Source: Saprospiraceae bacterium
Lineage (GTDB): Bacteria; Bacteroidota; Bacteroidia; Chitinophagales; Saprospiraceae
Length of the DNA stretch: 64,000 nucleotides
Reading direction: 5' to 3'
NCBI GenBank assembly: GCA_016718205.1
Contig: JADKEB010000031.1
Coordinates: 310,001-374,000 of the forward strand
Positions 63,043 through 64,000 of the stretch are shown one piece after another. Every line of letters starts with the position of its first letter. Within the stretch, counting starts at the first letter, position 1. Position numbers and translations under genes: made by a program. A model generated the notes under the pieces. It was not told where the DNA came from. It did no database searches and was given only the letters and a program-made list of their open reading frames with translations.

Positions 63043-63423
63043 GTTAAAGCTTTATATCTACTAAGGGAATTGGCCTCACAAATAGATGATAAAAAAGCAT
63101 GGGCTCAACTCATGAGTGAGATGTTGTTGGAGTTGCTAAAACAAGCAAAAATAGATATCAACCAAAATATCAAAAACAGAGTATTTATAGAAAAACAATA
63201 TGATATTATAATATCCGATGGAAAAAAGGAAGAACCACCACCCCAAAAGAGTGGGAAACGCGGCCAATACAAACGCAGTAAAGGGTTAAATCTATTGGAG
63301 CGATTAGAGAAGCATAAAGAAAGTGTTTTGGCTTATGCCTTTGATCCTATTATTCCAATTACAAATAATTTGGCGGAGAGGGACTTGCGACCATCGAAAA
63401 TAAAAATGAAAGTATCCGGGTGA
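63043..63423 (+). pseudogene. IS66-family transposase remnant (C-terminal fragment)
   Basis: An in-frame fragment of about 126 residues starts right after the previous stop. YLLRELASQIDDKKAWAQLM, the LLERLEKHKESVLAYAFD pattern and ITNNLAERDLRPSKIKMKVSG are the hallmark C-terminal sequence of IS66 transposases (NNxAERDxR with the last catalytic Glu). The N-terminal DDE core is missing, and the frame ends at SG rather than continuing through the usual GCFRT tail. It is a relic of an insertion sequence, with no ORF1/ORF2 partners or terminal repeats found nearby. Confidence 0.85.
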
Positions 63424-63445
63424 ATCCCAAAATTGCACTTTAATA

Positions 63446-63497
63446 AAAATTCTTTTTGTTTTACCCCATTCCCTTAAAGGGTGACAAAAAGAATTTT
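63446..63497. other. 14-base-pair perfect hairpin downstream of the IS66 remnant
   Basis: AAAATTCTTTTTGT (63446-63459) and ACAAAAAGAATTTT (63484-63497) are perfect inverted repeats. A smaller CCCTT/AAGGG stem sits in the loop. It could be a terminator working in both directions or a leftover of a mobile element. Confidence 0.55.
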
Positions 63498-63559
63498 ATA
63501 ACGATTGAATGAAAAAATGGGATACACCCAAATTATTGCATATTATATTGTAACTTTAT

Positions 63560-63574
63560 GACAATTTTATTGTC
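63560..63574. promoter_or_regulatory. Short palindrome upstream of the M48 gene
   Basis: GACAAT-TTT-ATTGTC is a perfect 6-3-6 inverted repeat 45 bases before the ATG at 63620, in a plausible operator position. Confidence 0.3.
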
Positions 63575-63619
63575 TAAATATAAGGCTAATTTTATCTTAA
63601 TAAATTAAATTGAATTATC

Positions 63620-64000
63620 ATGAAAATTCTTCAATTCGCGGTATTATGTGTTTTACTCTTTTCTTCTTGTGCCAGAAACCCTGTTACCGGTAAAAAAGAA
63701 TTATCGTTGATGTCTGAAAGTCAGGAACTCGCCTTAGGAAAAGAGTCTGATCCGGCTATAATTGCACAATTCGGCCTGTATAATAACCCAACTATGCAGG
63801 ATTTTATCAATCAGAAGGGAAAGGAAATGGCTGCCATTTCGCACAGACCAAACCTTCCTTATGAGTTTAAGATTCTGGACTCTCCGGTCGTGAATGCATT
63901 TGCAGTCCCGGGTGGATATGTTTATTTTACCAGGGGTATCATGTGTCATTTTAACAATGAGGCTGAGTTTGCAGGTGTATTGGGGCATGAAATTGGGCAT
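63620..64000 (+). CDS. M48 family zinc metalloprotease lipoprotein, 3' end outside window
   Basis: Exactly 127 codons are open to the window edge. The N-terminus has a lipobox (LFSSC, Cys about 17) followed by ARNPVTGKKELSLMSE, the typical start of Bacteroidota M48 lipoproteins. NAFAVPGGYVYFTRGIM and the zinc-binding HEIGH (last five residues) are visible. Relatives such as BepA/LoiP degrade misfolded outer-membrane proteins, so a role in envelope quality control is likely. The Glu ligand and C-terminal part lie beyond the window. Confidence 0.93.
   Translation, partial: MKILQFAVLCVLLFSSCARNPVTGKKELSLMSESQELALGKESDPAIIAQFGLYNNPTMQDFINQKGKEMAAISHRPNLPYEFKILDSPVVNAFAVPGGYVYFTRGIMCHFNNEAEFAGVLGHEIGH

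Noticed and set aside
63043..63423. Functional IS66 insertion sequence
   Set aside because: Only the C-terminal part of the transposase remains, with no catalytic core, accessory ORFs or terminal repeats.

Overview
The window reads as a chromosomal segment of a Bacteroidota bacterium, most likely from the Saprospiria/Chitinophagia side of the phylum. The evidence is AT-rich DNA, a TonB-dependent receptor with a carboxypeptidase-regulatory-like N-terminus paired with a DUF5689 lipoprotein, type IX secretion (T9SS) C-terminal sorting domains, a DUF1800/DUF1501 pair, SusD-type and DUF4292/DUF4920 proteins, and promoters of the Bacteroidota form (TTTG or TTG, about 19 bases, TAnnTTTG). I cannot name a genus. 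No rRNA, confident tRNA, CRISPR array, prophage or complete insertion sequence was seen.

Layout. 0-12.9 kb: end of an unknown gene, TonB-dependent receptor plus DUF5689 lipoprotein, recF, DUF1800/DUF1501 pair, HEAT-repeat cyclophilin lipoprotein and a metallophosphoesterase. 13-30 kb: an endonuclease/exonuclease/phosphatase protein, fatty acid desaturase, SusD remnant, DEAD-box helicase and typA, DUF4143 remnant, an arsenic operon (arsR, acr3, phosphatase-fold arsenate reductase), a Phd/VapC-type toxin-antitoxin pair, SDR, Lrp/AsnC regulator, TraB/GumN protein, and a TPR-DUF4292-EnvC envelope operon. This stretch carries about a dozen small homopolymer indels that break otherwise well-conserved genes. 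I read most of them as assembly or consensus errors. 30-46 kb: MCE/Mla-type lipid transport operon, lolA, NfeD-like protein and flotillin, pyk, trmD, purEK, a ferredoxin/U32/tryptophanase operon and an M28 peptidase. None of these is broken.

46-64 kb is the accessory part. It holds a 1003-residue kinase/M23/class III aminotransferase fusion, a thioredoxin-fold protein, two T9SS cargo proteins, galM, a DUF4920 lipoprotein, a secreted MORN-repeat/caspase-fold protein, and an Rpn-type nuclease gene with an in-frame 12-base repeat and a duplicated remnant of its own 3' region. A catabolic-looking run follows: D-threonine-aldolase-fold enzyme, RidA, GH95-like and GH123/DUF4091-like secreted hydrolases. 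The window ends with an IS66 remnant and the start of an M48 metalloprotease lipoprotein.

The most distinctive non-coding signal is a family of dispersed elements with 21-base terminal inverted repeats (core AGAGTATGTTTAAA). One full 260-bp copy at 26336-26595 has four strong internal palindromes, and five partial copies all lie between genes. A second palindromic repeat family occurs near 9.8 kb and 55.5 kb. Domain and family calls come from reading motifs by eye. No database search was run.
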